NCBI RefSeq assembly: GCF_002335745.1 | Contig: NZ_NIST01000001.1 | Location: forward strand, 1,044,300 to 1,108,299 | Direction of reading: 5' to 3' | Origin: Evansella halocellulosilytica | GTDB lineage: Bacteria > Bacillota > Bacilli > Bacillales > Salisediminibacteriaceae | Length of the DNA stretch: 64,000 nucleotides | Shown: positions 41,833 to 50,936 of the stretch, one piece after another | How the letters are laid out: each line of letters begins with the position of its first letter | How positions within the stretch are numbered: position 1 is the stretch's first letter | Made by a program: the position numbers and the translations under genes | The notes under the pieces: generated by a model | Seen by the model: the letters and a program-made list of their open reading frames with translations, nothing else | Databases searched by the model: none | What the model was told of the DNA's origin: nothing

Positions 41833-42225
41833 TTGACTATTAAAGCATTAGATATTCCAATTATACAGCTGCCTGTTTCAGACGTAGCACAATCCGTTAA
41901 ATGGTATACGAATATCCTGGGGCTAGAGTTTACCTTTGAGTATCAAGATGGAGATCAAGAAGCATGGATGAATGTGAACGGAGGAATCGGTCTCGGTTTG
42001 GTTCAAGCAAAAAATGTGCCCGATCTAACCTTTGAAAATATGAAAGGCGAGCGAAACTCGATTTTAACTTTTCGTGTTGATGACATTCACTCAGTTTATG
42101 ATCAAATGAAAAAAAAGGGAGAAGCTGTTGGTGAAATGGTTTACAAAGAAGGTGGCGGCTACAGTTTTATAATAAAAGATCCGGACGGACACATGTCTTA
42201 TCTTTGGGGTGGCTGGCCTAAGTAA
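41833..42225 (+). CDS. VOC family protein
   Basis: A 130-residue VOC protein: IIQLPVSDVAQSVKWYTNIL, then LTFRVDDIHSVYDQMKKK, ending FIIKDPDGHMSYLWGGWPK. TTG start with GGAGGG 6 bases upstream. The DPDGH-x-x-x-LW ending differs slightly from its neighbours. Stop lies 19 bp before the next VOC start. Confidence 0.85.
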   Translation: MTIKALDIPIIQLPVSDVAQSVKWYTNILGLEFTFEYQDGDQEAWMNVNGGIGLGLVQAKNVPDLTFENMKGERNSILTFRVDDIHSVYDQMKKKGEAVGEMVYKEGGGYSFIIKDPDGHMSYLWGGWPK

Positions 42226-42244
42226 CAAGGGGGAGAATACACCG

Positions 42245-42649
42245 ATGATTAAAATTGGTGCGATATTTATTCCAGTAACAAATATGAAACAATCAATCGA
42301 GTTTTACACAAATAAGCTGAACTTCACACACGTAGGAACATGGCCAGATGGTAAAGGAGCAGACTTTTATTTTTACGATGAAAAGGAGTATGTCTCGCTC
42401 GTAAAAGTGGAAAAGAAGCAGCCATTAGAATTTACAATAAACGAACATGTTCAAAACTCCTATTATAATTTTACGACTGGAAATCTTTCATCCTACTATG
42501 AAGAGCTGAAGCAGAGAGGAGTGAAGGTATCGGAGATCGTTGATCACGGTCCAGTCGTAGGCTTTGACTTTTATGATGCCGATGACAATAAGCTATCTGT
42601 CATCGTAGATAAAGAAAATTTCGAAGGCTTTTATGAAGAGGAGAGGTAA
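42245..42649 (+). CDS. VOC family protein
   Basis: A 134-residue VOC protein: GAIFIPVTNMKQSIEFYTNK, then YYNFTTGNLSSYYEELKQRG, ending VVGFDFYDADDNKLSVI. It resembles the product of 40904 in its IFVPV/IFIPV start and FDF/FDL ending, so these two may be recent paralogs. ATG 42245 with AAGGGGGAG upstream; the longer frame overlaps the previous gene and is not used. Confidence 0.85.
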   Translation: MIKIGAIFIPVTNMKQSIEFYTNKLNFTHVGTWPDGKGADFYFYDEKEYVSLVKVEKKQPLEFTINEHVQNSYYNFTTGNLSSYYEELKQRGVKVSEIVDHGPVVGFDFYDADDNKLSVIVDKENFEGFYEEER

Positions 42650-42654
42650 ATTTG

Positions 42655-43059
42655 GTGGAGCATATTGCAACCATCGAAATTCCAGTAAAAAACCTTAAAG
42701 AATCGATCGAGTGGTATACGAAACACTTAGAGCTGACGTGTGTGTTCGAAGGAGAAACGAATGCGATGCTATCGTTCCATACGAACAGTCCGACGATCTT
42801 TTTAGTCCAAACAGAAGAAGTGAACAGTATTTCGTTCTTGAACAGTTATACAGGAGTCAAGCATAGTATTATCGATTTTTATACAGCAGACTTAAGTGAA
42901 TTCCGTCAACAACTGATTGAAGAAGAGGTCGAAGTAGGTGAGCTCAAGGTCCACCCAGAAAACGGCATGGGCGGCTTCGGCTTTACGGATCCAAACGGTC
43001 ATTCATTAAGTGCGACCAACGTCATGCACGAAGGTCAGGAAGAATTTAAGCAAAAATAA
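42655..43059 (+). CDS. VOC family protein, last of the cluster
   Basis: A 134-residue VOC protein: ATIEIPVKNLKESIEWYTKH, then IIDFYTADLSEFRQQLIEEE, ending GGFGFTDPNGHSLSATN. GTG 42655 is 7 bases from AGAGGT; a TTG directly before it is possible but closer. It begins 5 bp after the previous gene and ends the six-gene VOC run. Confidence 0.84.
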   Translation: MEHIATIEIPVKNLKESIEWYTKHLELTCVFEGETNAMLSFHTNSPTIFLVQTEEVNSISFLNSYTGVKHSIIDFYTADLSEFRQQLIEEEVEVGELKVHPENGMGGFGFTDPNGHSLSATNVMHEGQEEFKQK

Positions 43060-43149
43060 AGACGCAGACGTTAAAGACAATGCATGTTTATGAGCTAGAC
43101 GAAAACAGATGCATGTCCCATACGACGTCTGATTAAAGGAGGAAGGAAA

Positions 43150-43635
43150 ATGGAAGCAAGCATCGTAAATCGCGAGTCATTCGAAGTTGTTGGGTATCAA
43201 TATGAAGCAAACTTAAAGGAAATTGAAGAACAGCAGTTAGGTAAAAAAACGTTAGAGCGTTTAAAGAGTAACGCTGAACATATTAAAAATAAAGTCGGGG
43301 ACGAAATATACTTAATTCAGCTTTATGAGCCGAAGCCTACCTTTAATGCAAATGTCGACCGTTTCATTCAAATCATCGGCTATAAAGTATCAGGTGCAGC
43401 GGATATACCAGAAGGGATGGTTAGTCATACAGTGCTTGAAAGCAGTTATGTGACCGCTACACATCGAGGGTTAGAATCAGAGCTTTATCATACGTATCAT
43501 TTCTTATACGGGGAGTGGCCTAAAGAAAACCCTTACGTCACGGCAAACTACGATTTTGAAATTTGGGATGAGCGCTACAAACCAACAGAAGAAACAAATG
43601 AAATTGATGTGTACGTGGCGGTGAAGAGGAAGTAG
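43150..43635 (+). CDS. Free-standing GyrI-like effector-binding protein
   Basis: A 161-residue single-domain protein: IVNRESFEVVGYQYEANLKE at the start, FIQIIGYKVSGAADIPEGMV in the middle, NYDFEIWDERYKPTEETNEI and VYVAVKRK at the end. This is the GyrI-like/integron effector-binding fold without a DNA-binding part. It is a second such gene beside the VOC cluster (the other is at 39042), together bracketing it. GGAGGAAGG precedes the ATG. Confidence 0.8.
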   Translation: MEASIVNRESFEVVGYQYEANLKEIEEQQLGKKTLERLKSNAEHIKNKVGDEIYLIQLYEPKPTFNANVDRFIQIIGYKVSGAADIPEGMVSHTVLESSYVTATHRGLESELYHTYHFLYGEWPKENPYVTANYDFEIWDERYKPTEETNEIDVYVAVKRK

Positions 43636-43720
43636 GTGTCTGGGAAGAACGCTGAGGGGCGGGTGCTGAAAGTTGTGCGTTTTTGCAGAGCGGAAGCGCG
43701 GATATTCGTTCCTTATGAAT

Positions 43721-44226
43721 CAACGAAAACGCTTCGTCTCTGTATCGATCGAAACTGAGCGGCCATCAGATCCTTTATTTGTGACAAAACCGGGTATTCC
43801 AAGTGGTGAGAGGACACGAGTTCCTTTATTTGCCGAAAATGGAGTCTAATGCGTATCAAATTATCTAGATAACGGATCAGGTGTCCGTCAAAGCTGCCCA
43901 ATCAACGTTTTCAACCAAAATAAGGGATCGACTGTCCGCCAACAAACGCTCCACCGATATGAGTCAGCGAAAAACCCTTCGACTTTGTATCGATCGAAAC
44001 TGAGCGGCCATCAGATCCTTTATTTGTGACAAAATCGGGTATTCCAAGTGGTGAGAGGACACGAGTTCCTTTATTTGCCAAAAATGGAGTCTAATGCGTA
44101 TCAAAATGGCAAGATAACGGATCAGGTGTCCGTCAAAGCTGCCCAATCAACGTTTTCAACCAAAATAAGGAATCGACTGTCCGCCAACAAACGCTCCACC
44201 GATATGTATCAACGAAAACGCTTCGG
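43721..44226. repeat. 245-bp tandem duplication built of 51-bp units
   Basis: Two ~245-bp copies (43721-43964, 43965-44209) and the first ~17 bases of a third. Each copy has four ~51-bp units: two inverted (starting at 43759 and 43810) and two direct (43867 and 43918). Every unit has a conserved core, AAATAA(A/G)GGATC, three variable bases, TGTCCGC, followed by ~27-29 bases that differ between units. The short minus-strand frames across it follow the repeat and have no ribosome binding site. No gene is seen from 43636 to 44238. Confidence 0.8.
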
Positions 44227-44238
44227 CTCACCAATGCG

Positions 44239-44919
44239 TTAATGCAGACTTTTCTTTTTCACAAAAAGTTCCTTCGCCATTGTTTTATAATTGGAATCGG
44301 TGGCACGATGAAGACTGACTTGGTGTAAAAACGGGAAATCATTCGGTGTAACGGACAGCTTGGCGAGCGGTTCTACATTCGTTTCACAGATCCACTCATT
44401 TTTCACCCCGCCTTGCTTGAACGCCTTTTTCGGTAAAATATAGATCGTGCCATCTGTCCAGCGCTTTCCGTAATACTCCTTTTCGAGCGAAAAATAGTAG
44501 TAACGCTTAAACCCTTTTTTCGTCGGAATGGTAAAGCACATATTTCGCAAAGAACCTTGATACTCTTTACGATTAATGACCGCGAAAAACAATGACCATA
44601 TCCCGTCAGACGCTGCAAAAACAGCATGAACAGGTTTCCCGTTAAAAAGAGTGCTCGGCCTCGGCTCGAAGCTACTGATCGAAGGATTGTTCGAGCCGTG
44701 AACGAGGACCCCTTTCTGTTCAATGATGTAATTTAAAAACAGGTCCTTCGGGTAGTCACTTTCATATTTGATAAAGTTACCGTCACCGTTTAACACTGAT
44801 TTTTCATAGATCGCATCGAATCCCTCGACTGCTTTTTTTGATAAAGAAAGTTCTGGCTGTTTTAAAAATTGAAGCCGGTCGAACACAACACTTTTCACGA
44901 AATTTCGCAGTTTACCCAT
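44239..44919 (-). CDS. Unknown protein, possibly ADP-ribosyltransferase-like
   Basis: A soluble 226-residue protein that I cannot place firmly. Residues ~70-115 read GVLVHGSNNPSISSFEPRPS and HAVFAASDGIWSLFFAV. An HGS/HGT motif followed by a strand with a conserved aromatic/Ser is how the ADP-ribosyltransferase fold begins, so an ART-like fold is possible, but the catalytic Glu is not obvious. The ATG abuts the stop of the gene at 44920, so the two are coupled. Confidence 0.65.
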   Translation of the reverse strand: MGKLRNFVKSVVFDRLQFLKQPELSLSKKAVEGFDAIYEKSVLNGDGNFIKYESDYPKDLFLNYIIEQKGVLVHGSNNPSISSFEPRPSTLFNGKPVHAVFAASDGIWSLFFAVINRKEYQGSLRNMCFTIPTKKGFKRYYYFSLEKEYYGKRWTDGTIYILPKKAFKQGGVKNEWICETNVEPLAKLSVTPNDFPFLHQVSLHRATDSNYKTMAKELFVKKKSLH

Positions 44920-45876
44920 TTACATAGATTCACTTCCTTTTTCAAAGCATCCGAATGCTTGAAATTTTTTGTATCTGTCGACAGCAAGGATTCCTTGCCA
45001 GTACCTTCTCGCAACTTGGAACTCCTCAGGATAGTTGCCCCAGTTCCACGTAATGTCCCACGTTCCTTCATCAGACATTTGTTTCATATAGTACGTTAAA
45101 TTTTGATCAATCAGCTCACGAAAATTCTCGTATAGCGGATCAGCCGGGTTGTCATTGAAATCTAGCGGCAGAGCATAGTAGCCCGTCCCCCAGACGGATG
45201 CATCACGCTCGACGGATCGTTCGGCAAGCCCAATGATCTTTTCCGAAAGATCTTGTAACGAATAGCCAACTGTATCCCGGAAGGTAGATTCATGCTCTTT
45301 CAGGATCTCAATCAGCTTTTGATAATTATTGATTTCGTGCCGATCCATTTCATGACAGTCCATTAATCGAGTAATCGCTTTTTCAGTTGATGCCCAGCCG
45401 ATTTGTGCAGCTACACTCTCTTCAGAAGACCAGTAAATGAGGAATCCAGCCAATTCAGCACCAGGGTTAAACATCCAATTGTCCTGAACCCCTTCTTTCC
45501 AATACCAATGTGGTGCATGAGGGTAGTCGTTGTTTTCCGGTACCGATGAAAACCACATTCCCGTCTCATTCTGATACGTACTCACTAAATAAGTGAGCAT
45601 TTTCTGAACGATTTGTTCGTTCGAATCAGCACGAATTTCCATTAAGATTTGCCCGGCAGTCCAAGTCGCCATCGGTGATGAATGCGGTGACCAAAAATCA
45701 GGCTCCAGCCCATGACCGAACCCGCCGTCTTCGTTTTGAAAAGCGGCTAAATAATGAAGCACGTCATCACGCGATCCATCTTCTAATAAAAAACGCCATC
45801 TCGCTGCCTCCAATGGCCGTGCATTCCGCTTCACCCAGTTTCCCGACTTCCTAAATGTTTCTTGTGAAATCTTCAT
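44920..45876 (-). CDS. Alpha/alpha toroid protein (prenyltransferase/squalene-cyclase-like)
   Basis: A soluble 318-residue protein. The segments AAFQNEDGGFGHGLEPDFWS, TWTAGQILMEI and YLVSTYQNETGMWFSSVPEN are QW-like motifs of the alpha/alpha-barrel (squalene-hopene cyclase/prenyltransferase-type) family; GTWDITWNWGNYPEEF closes it. The DxDD catalytic motif of cyclases is absent, so it may be a glycosidase-like or non-enzymatic member. I start at 45876, where AAGGGACGG precedes ATG; the longer frame is unlikely. Confidence 0.72.
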   Translation of the reverse strand: MKISQETFRKSGNWVKRNARPLEAARWRFLLEDGSRDDVLHYLAAFQNEDGGFGHGLEPDFWSPHSSPMATWTAGQILMEIRADSNEQIVQKMLTYLVSTYQNETGMWFSSVPENNDYPHAPHWYWKEGVQDNWMFNPGAELAGFLIYWSSEESVAAQIGWASTEKAITRLMDCHEMDRHEINNYQKLIEILKEHESTFRDTVGYSLQDLSEKIIGLAERSVERDASVWGTGYYALPLDFNDNPADPLYENFRELIDQNLTYYMKQMSDEGTWDITWNWGNYPEEFQVARRYWQGILAVDRYKKFQAFGCFEKGSESM

Positions 45877-46553
45877 AGAATCCGTCCCTTCAAAAATGAT
45901 AGATAAGGAACTATTCGTGAAAAACTGCAGCAATCCTTCTTTCATGGAAAGGTAACATGTCAAAGGGGGATGTGGGAACAAGGAGAGGTACGTACTAATC
46001 AAACGTTTGTTTAACTATTGTTAGACATGTAGTGTAAAGATTTGGCAATGATTTGTTTAGTTTTAAAAAAATATCTCATTTATGATGATCTATGGTAGGG
46101 AAAAGTTTATTACTTAGAAATAGTTTTTAATAAAGAAAGGTTTACTTACATGAAAAAATGTATAACGACCTACCTTACTCTAACGTAGTGTTAGTCTTTT
46201 TTTCGCAAACTTTGTAGGAACGATGTTCAAATTGCCCATACAGATTAAGCCGTTCTTTTAGATGTGTCTCTCCAAGCTTAAAAAGCAGTTTAAGCTCTTT
46301 CGCCCTTTCACCTTCCATATAAACTGCTCGTTTATCAGCGAACGAACTTCTCTTGTAAAATACCGATACTCTTTTTTTAGCCACCATGCTTTGATAATAC
46401 CTAGCTAGATACGTACATTTCTACTTACAAATCTTTCTGAGTCAGGGACTCAAACATCTATCTCTCCATCCAAAAATAATGATTAAAGTTCGTTCTAATA
46501 TAAAAATGCTTTTCATAAAACTTATTAAAAGTGTTTTCAAAAGAGGTGGTCGT
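45877..46553. other. Region before the ROK regulator
   Basis: It holds the dispersed element at 45981-46020. A minus-strand frame at 46175-46387 has no ribosome binding site or recognisable motif and is not called as a gene. Otherwise AT-rich with nothing clear. Confidence 0.5.
45981..46022. repeat. Dispersed AATCAAACGTTTGTTTAAC element, copy 2
   Basis: GAGGTACGTACT leads into AATCAAACGTTTGTTTAAC at 45997-46015, the same as at 39.6 and 58.3 kb. Confidence 0.7.
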
Positions 46554-47762
46554 TTGTTCGAATTTGCCAAAACAGAAAATAATAACAGGCAGAAAGTATA
46601 TGAGGTTTTATATCATTCCAAAACAGGATTGACTCAGCAAGAAATATCGACTCGTACAGATTTAACGACTGCGAGTATAGGAAACATTCTACCTGAACTT
46701 GAAAGGGAAAATTTAATTCAAAACAGTGGCCTCGGACAATCGAGAGGTGGAAGGAAACCGGTTATATATGCGATGAATCCTGACAGTTTTTATATGATCG
46801 GGTTAAGTATTGGTCTAGAATATAGTGTTTTATTAATTGCGAATTTGAAAGGTGAAATAACAAAGAAAGAATTGATTTATTTTAAGTCAGATGAAAATGT
46901 ATATCGGATATTAAATAAGTTGGTCCAGCAAGTGAAGGATATGGTTGGTGGGGCATCCATTGAATTCAAAAAAATTATCGGGATCGGGATTAGTTCTCCC
47001 GGACCTGTCGATTCGAAAAATGGCGTGATATTAAATCCGCCGAACTTGAAGAATTGGAGGATGGTAAACATATGTCAATTTTTTGAGCGGGAGTTAAAAA
47101 TACCTGCATTTTTAGAAAAGGATGCAAATGCAATGGCATTAAGTGAGCTTGTTTACGGAGTGGGAAGAGGTTTACAAAATATTCTATTTATTAAAGTTGA
47201 TTATGGGATTGGTTATGGGATTGTGATAGATGGAGCAATATATCGCGGTACATCGGGTGTGGCTGGTGAAGCAGGGACAACGTTGATTCAAGAAAGTGAA
47301 TTCGGCATCATGTCTCCAGATGCTCAAGCGTCTGGAAGGATATTAGTCGAAAGGGCAAGGGAGAAGTGGGGTGAAACGACTTTATTAGAAGAGGATTTAG
47401 AATGTGGTGGCGAGTTGCAGCTGATCAATTTGATTAAACGGTATTTGAAAGGTGATGAAGACAGTAAGTCATTATTTTTATCTTCTGCAAAGTATTTAGG
47501 AGTAGGGCTGGCAAATAAGGTGAATTTTTTAAATCCTGAAATGGTTGTATTAGGTGGCAGGATAGCTGACGACGTAAAAGATTACAGCAAGTGGACCACG
47601 GATTATACGATGCCGATGATCTTGCAACAGCATGCGACAGATGTCCAAATCTTAAAATCCACTTTTGGTGATGCAAATGAAGCTTTAGGTGCTACAACAA
47701 TTGTATTACAAAATATGTTTAGCTCTCCTCAATTAACAAACATGACCGGAACGAGGGGGTGA
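46554..47762 (+). CDS. ROK-family transcriptional regulator (XylR/NagC-like)
   Basis: A 402-residue regulator. Residues 1-~70 are a MarR-like winged helix (TGLTQQEISTRTDLTTASIG). The rest is a ROK sugar-kinase fold: GIGISSPGPVDSKNGVILNP, EKDANAMALSELVYG, DYGIGYGIVIDG, SGVAGEAG and NPEMVVLGG. The CxCGxxGC zinc motif of active ROK kinases is missing, as in many repressors of this type. I use the TTG at 46554 with GAGGTG 5 bases upstream; the ATG at 46479 is an alternative. Probably controls the sugar transporter and mannosidase just downstream. Confidence 0.88.
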   Translation: MFEFAKTENNNRQKVYEVLYHSKTGLTQQEISTRTDLTTASIGNILPELERENLIQNSGLGQSRGGRKPVIYAMNPDSFYMIGLSIGLEYSVLLIANLKGEITKKELIYFKSDENVYRILNKLVQQVKDMVGGASIEFKKIIGIGISSPGPVDSKNGVILNPPNLKNWRMVNICQFFERELKIPAFLEKDANAMALSELVYGVGRGLQNILFIKVDYGIGYGIVIDGAIYRGTSGVAGEAGTTLIQESEFGIMSPDAQASGRILVERAREKWGETTLLEEDLECGGELQLINLIKRYLKGDEDSKSLFLSSAKYLGVGLANKVNFLNPEMVVLGGRIADDVKDYSKWTTDYTMPMILQQHATDVQILKSTFGDANEALGATTIVLQNMFSSPQLTNMTGTRG

Positions 47763-47787
47763 ATGGGGAGCTTTTATCTGTGCAGTG

Positions 47788-47801
47788 TGAAAGCGTTACC
47801 A
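47788..47801 (+). promoter_or_regulatory. cre (CcpA) site
   Basis: TGAAAGCGTTACCA fits the cre consensus TGNAARCGNWWNCA at all 14 positions. It lies 20 bp before the transporter genes, so catabolite repression by CcpA is expected. Confidence 0.75.
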
Positions 47802-47820
47802 AATAAAGGGGGGGACATGA

Positions 47821-49119
47821 ATGAAGATCATGAGAAGTTCGTTATTCCTTTTGATTGCAATCTTGTTTGTTTTGACAGGGTGTGGCGATAACGGTGAGAG
47901 TGGTGGAAGTGCAGATGATGAGGTTGAATTGCATTGGTCAACTGTTTCAAATCGTTCACCTCAAGCAGCACTTGAGGATGCAGCTATATTTGTAACAAAT
48001 AAATTGGACGCGTTTGAAGAAGAGAATCCGCACGTAAATATAAAAATGGATATTTTGTCTGGTGATATTAGTGAAGCAATGACGAGATTATTAGAGCAAG
48101 CGAACCAAGGAAGAGCACCTGATGTTTCGATTATTGATAGTTATATATTCCCCAGATATATCGACTATTTACAGCCTTTAGATGATTACATGGAAGAAGC
48201 GGGAATTGATATAGAAGATTTCTTCCCATTTGCTCAAGATATTGTTACAGGACCGGATGGAAAAGTTTATGGCTTGTATACGTCTACTGACAGTCGAGTC
48301 CTATTTTATAACACTGAATTAGTACCTGAACCACCAAAGACATGGGATGAAGTATTTGAAATAGGAGCTGAACTGACAGAACAAGGATACGAAGGATTTT
48401 TGTACCCTGGAGGCAGAGGGGAAGGAGCGATGGTAACAACACTTTGGCCGCTGTTTTGGGCACAGGGTGGCGAGTTAGTTGATGATGATGGAACGCCTGT
48501 TTTCGGAGATAGTGAGAATCGTGAAAAAATGTTAAATGTTCTCAACTTCATCCAAGATACAGTTGAATCAGGAATTACACCACAACGTGTGGCGAGCTAT
48601 GGATCAGAATCTGATTTAAATGAAGAATTGTCAACTGGGAATGTAGCGATGTTCATGGGAGGGAACTGGCAAGATGCGACGATGAGAGATGTATTAAGCG
48701 AAGAAGAGTTTGAAAAATGGGATGTCGCCCACCTACCGCAATTGAATGAAGGTCATGAAGTTACAAGTGCAGGTGGCTGGGTATGGGGAATTTTTGCTGA
48801 GGAAGAAGAAAAACAACGAGCAGCATTTGAACTTGTGACAGATCTATTTATTAGTGAACAAGGAATGGGTGAATATAATTCCATTTCAGGTCATTTGCCA
48901 GCACGTTTGTCTGTTTATGATTCAGAGCATTATGAAGGTTCGGTTTTCAATGATTCATATGTTCAGTTTCTCGAGGAAAATGCAAGAATTAGACCTTCAT
49001 CAACGTACTATCCAGAGATCTCAAACCAAATGCAGATTGCCATTTCAGAAGTCGTTGCGGGGAGTAAAACTCCTGAACAAGCATTAGATGACGCTTGGGA
49101 AGTTGTTAATAATCAATAA
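47821..49119 (+). CDS. Sugar ABC transporter substrate-binding lipoprotein
   Basis: A 432-residue solute-binding lipoprotein of the SBP_bac_1 (CUT1) family. The signal peptide ends in LFVLTGCGDN. The mature part has the typical family segments LLEQANQGRAPDVSIIDSYI, GLYTSTDSRVLFYN, NTELVPEPPKTWDEVFEIG, NVAMFMGGNWQ and EKWDVAHLPQ. It should bind an oligosaccharide, probably a mannoside given the downstream enzyme. GGGGGG precedes the ATG, with a perfect cre site at 47788. First gene of a four-gene operon. Confidence 0.93.
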   Translation: MKIMRSSLFLLIAILFVLTGCGDNGESGGSADDEVELHWSTVSNRSPQAALEDAAIFVTNKLDAFEEENPHVNIKMDILSGDISEAMTRLLEQANQGRAPDVSIIDSYIFPRYIDYLQPLDDYMEEAGIDIEDFFPFAQDIVTGPDGKVYGLYTSTDSRVLFYNTELVPEPPKTWDEVFEIGAELTEQGYEGFLYPGGRGEGAMVTTLWPLFWAQGGELVDDDGTPVFGDSENREKMLNVLNFIQDTVESGITPQRVASYGSESDLNEELSTGNVAMFMGGNWQDATMRDVLSEEEFEKWDVAHLPQLNEGHEVTSAGGWVWGIFAEEEEKQRAAFELVTDLFISEQGMGEYNSISGHLPARLSVYDSEHYEGSVFNDSYVQFLEENARIRPSSTYYPEISNQMQIAISEVVAGSKTPEQALDDAWEVVNNQ

Positions 49120-49134
49120 GGGTGGCTTTCAAAA

Positions 49135-50064
49135 ATGAAACAAAAATCAAATCAATTGGAGTTGAGGGAAAGGTCTAACTTTTCCAAGGTGTTGGGGAGC
49201 TCCCCGATACCTTGGTTAATTCCTTTATCGATCGTACTCATCCTTGTTTTTATCTATCCAATTTTCGAAGTAGTTAGGCTAAGCTTTACGGATGCCAATT
49301 TAATAGAGAGAGACTATGTTTACACGTTAGGATCATATATCAGGTTGTTTAATCATCCAAGTTTCTACAACATGTTAAGTGTTACCGCGTTCTTTGTATT
49401 CTTCAGTGTCACTTTTCAATTAACTTGCGGGCTAGTCATTGCATTATTAATAGATCAAGGAATAAGAAGGAAGTTAAAAGGGACGGTTATGGCGCGTACG
49501 GCAGTATTAACTGCGTGGGCGATTCCTGGCGTCATTATCGGTATCATGTGGCGGATCCTTTACAATGAAACAGAAGCAGGAATTATCAATTACTTTGTAT
49601 CATTAATAGGCTTTCAATCCATTTCTTTTCTCTCTGACCCGTTTATCTCTTTAGTCTCTGTGACATTTGCAAATATTTGGAGGGGGACTGCTTTCAGTAT
49701 GATTTTATTGTATGCTGCCCTCCAAACGTTACCGAAAGATGTGTTGGAAGCTGCAAAAATTGATGGGGCGAATGCTGTACAAAGATTGTTTAAAGTGATT
49801 CTTCCGATCATTTCTCCTATTATTCTTGTCAACTTGATTATCATATCCATTGATACTTTTAACACATTTGATATGGTGATGGCTTTGACAGGTGGCGGAC
49901 CTGGCCAAAGTACAGAAGTCATCGCCTTAAGCATATACAATACGATCTTTCGGCAATTTAATATGGGGCAAGGTGCCGCTTCTGCCGTTGTTTTACTCCT
50001 TATTAATGTAATGATGACTCTCGTATATTTACGTATTATCGGCAGAAATAGGGGAGGGGAATAA
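49135..50064 (+). CDS. Sugar ABC transporter permease (MalF type)
   Basis: A 309-residue CUT1 permease with six membrane helices after a polar N-terminus. The EAA loop is VLEAAKIDGANAVQRLFKVI, followed by LP. It pairs with the MalG-type permease one base downstream. Starts 15 bp after the binding-protein gene. No ATP-binding subunit is encoded nearby, so a shared ATPase such as MsmX is expected (established for CUT1 systems of Bacillus). Confidence 0.94.
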   Translation: MKQKSNQLELRERSNFSKVLGSSPIPWLIPLSIVLILVFIYPIFEVVRLSFTDANLIERDYVYTLGSYIRLFNHPSFYNMLSVTAFFVFFSVTFQLTCGLVIALLIDQGIRRKLKGTVMARTAVLTAWAIPGVIIGIMWRILYNETEAGIINYFVSLIGFQSISFLSDPFISLVSVTFANIWRGTAFSMILLYAALQTLPKDVLEAAKIDGANAVQRLFKVILPIISPIILVNLIIISIDTFNTFDMVMALTGGGPGQSTEVIALSIYNTIFRQFNMGQGAASAVVLLLINVMMTLVYLRIIGRNRGGE

Positions 50065-50065
50065 G

Positions 50066-50908
50066 ATGAAAGGTAAAACGAAAAGAAGGCTGATTCATTG
50101 GAGCTTATATGTTAGTTATGTCTTGATTACCTTCATTTTTATGTTCCCGATTTTATGGGTATTATCACTGTCTCTAAAAACGAGAGAAGAAGTTTTTTCT
50201 GTTCCTCCGGTATTATTTCCTACACGTCCAGCGTTTGAAAATTATCTCCATGTTTTACAACATACAGGTGTTGTTGGATATTTAGGTAACTCATTGCAGA
50301 TTGTATTTTTCACTGTCTTATTCACTTTAATCATTGCTGTACCTGCAGCGTATGGATTATCCCGGTTTCGATTTAAGTTTAAAAAGCACACATTAATTTT
50401 AATCCTTATTACTCAAATGGTCTCTGCAGTCGTCATTTCAATTCCACTTTATCGTTTCTTTGCACAGCTAGATATGTTAAATAGCTATGTCACATTAATT
50501 CTCGTTTACGTCGCTGTTGTCTTACCTTTTTCCACTTGGTTTTTAAAAAACTATTTAGATACGATACCAAGAGAGTTAGACGAAGCGGCAATCGTTGATG
50601 GGTGTAATCGTTGGCAGCTACTGACGAGGGTTTTGATGCCAGTGAGTGTTCCAGGTATTATCTCTGTCACCATTTTAGTAGCTGTACAAAGCTGGTCTCA
50701 ATTTGTCATTCCTTTTATCTTACTAGATGACCAAGAGTTATACCCTGTATCTGTTGGGATCGTAAACTTACAATCTCACCAAGAAGCAGTTACCACACAT
50801 TATTTAGCTGCCGGGAGTATCCTTTCTGTCATTCCAGTTATCGTTTTATTCATCATTTTACAAAAGTTTATCGTTTCTGCGTTAACGAGTGGAGCGGTGA
50901 AGGGATAA
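50066..50908 (+). CDS. Sugar ABC transporter permease (MalG type)
   Basis: A 280-residue CUT1 permease with six membrane helices and the EAA loop LDEAAIVDGCNRWQLLTRVL. It partners the MalF-type permease whose stop lies one base before this start. GGAGGGG lies in the end of that gene. The mannosidase gene begins 28 bp downstream. Confidence 0.94.
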   Translation: MKGKTKRRLIHWSLYVSYVLITFIFMFPILWVLSLSLKTREEVFSVPPVLFPTRPAFENYLHVLQHTGVVGYLGNSLQIVFFTVLFTLIIAVPAAYGLSRFRFKFKKHTLILILITQMVSAVVISIPLYRFFAQLDMLNSYVTLILVYVAVVLPFSTWFLKNYLDTIPRELDEAAIVDGCNRWQLLTRVLMPVSVPGIISVTILVAVQSWSQFVIPFILLDDQELYPVSVGIVNLQSHQEAVTTHYLAAGSILSVIPVIVLFIILQKFIVSALTSGAVKG

Positions 50909-50936
50909 AATAAAGAGTTTAAAGGGAGGACATGAC

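Noticed and set aside
43721-44226. CRISPR array
   Set aside because: The repeated core is degenerate and inverted in half the units, the variable parts are shared by the two 245-bp copies, and there are no cas genes in the window.
43713-44242. Three short frames across the 245-bp tandem repeat
   Set aside because: They repeat with the DNA unit, have no ribosome binding site and resemble no protein; the DNA repeat explains them.
46175-46387. 70-codon minus-strand frame before the ROK gene
   Set aside because: No ribosome binding site and no motif; composition is unremarkable. Kept as a note only.
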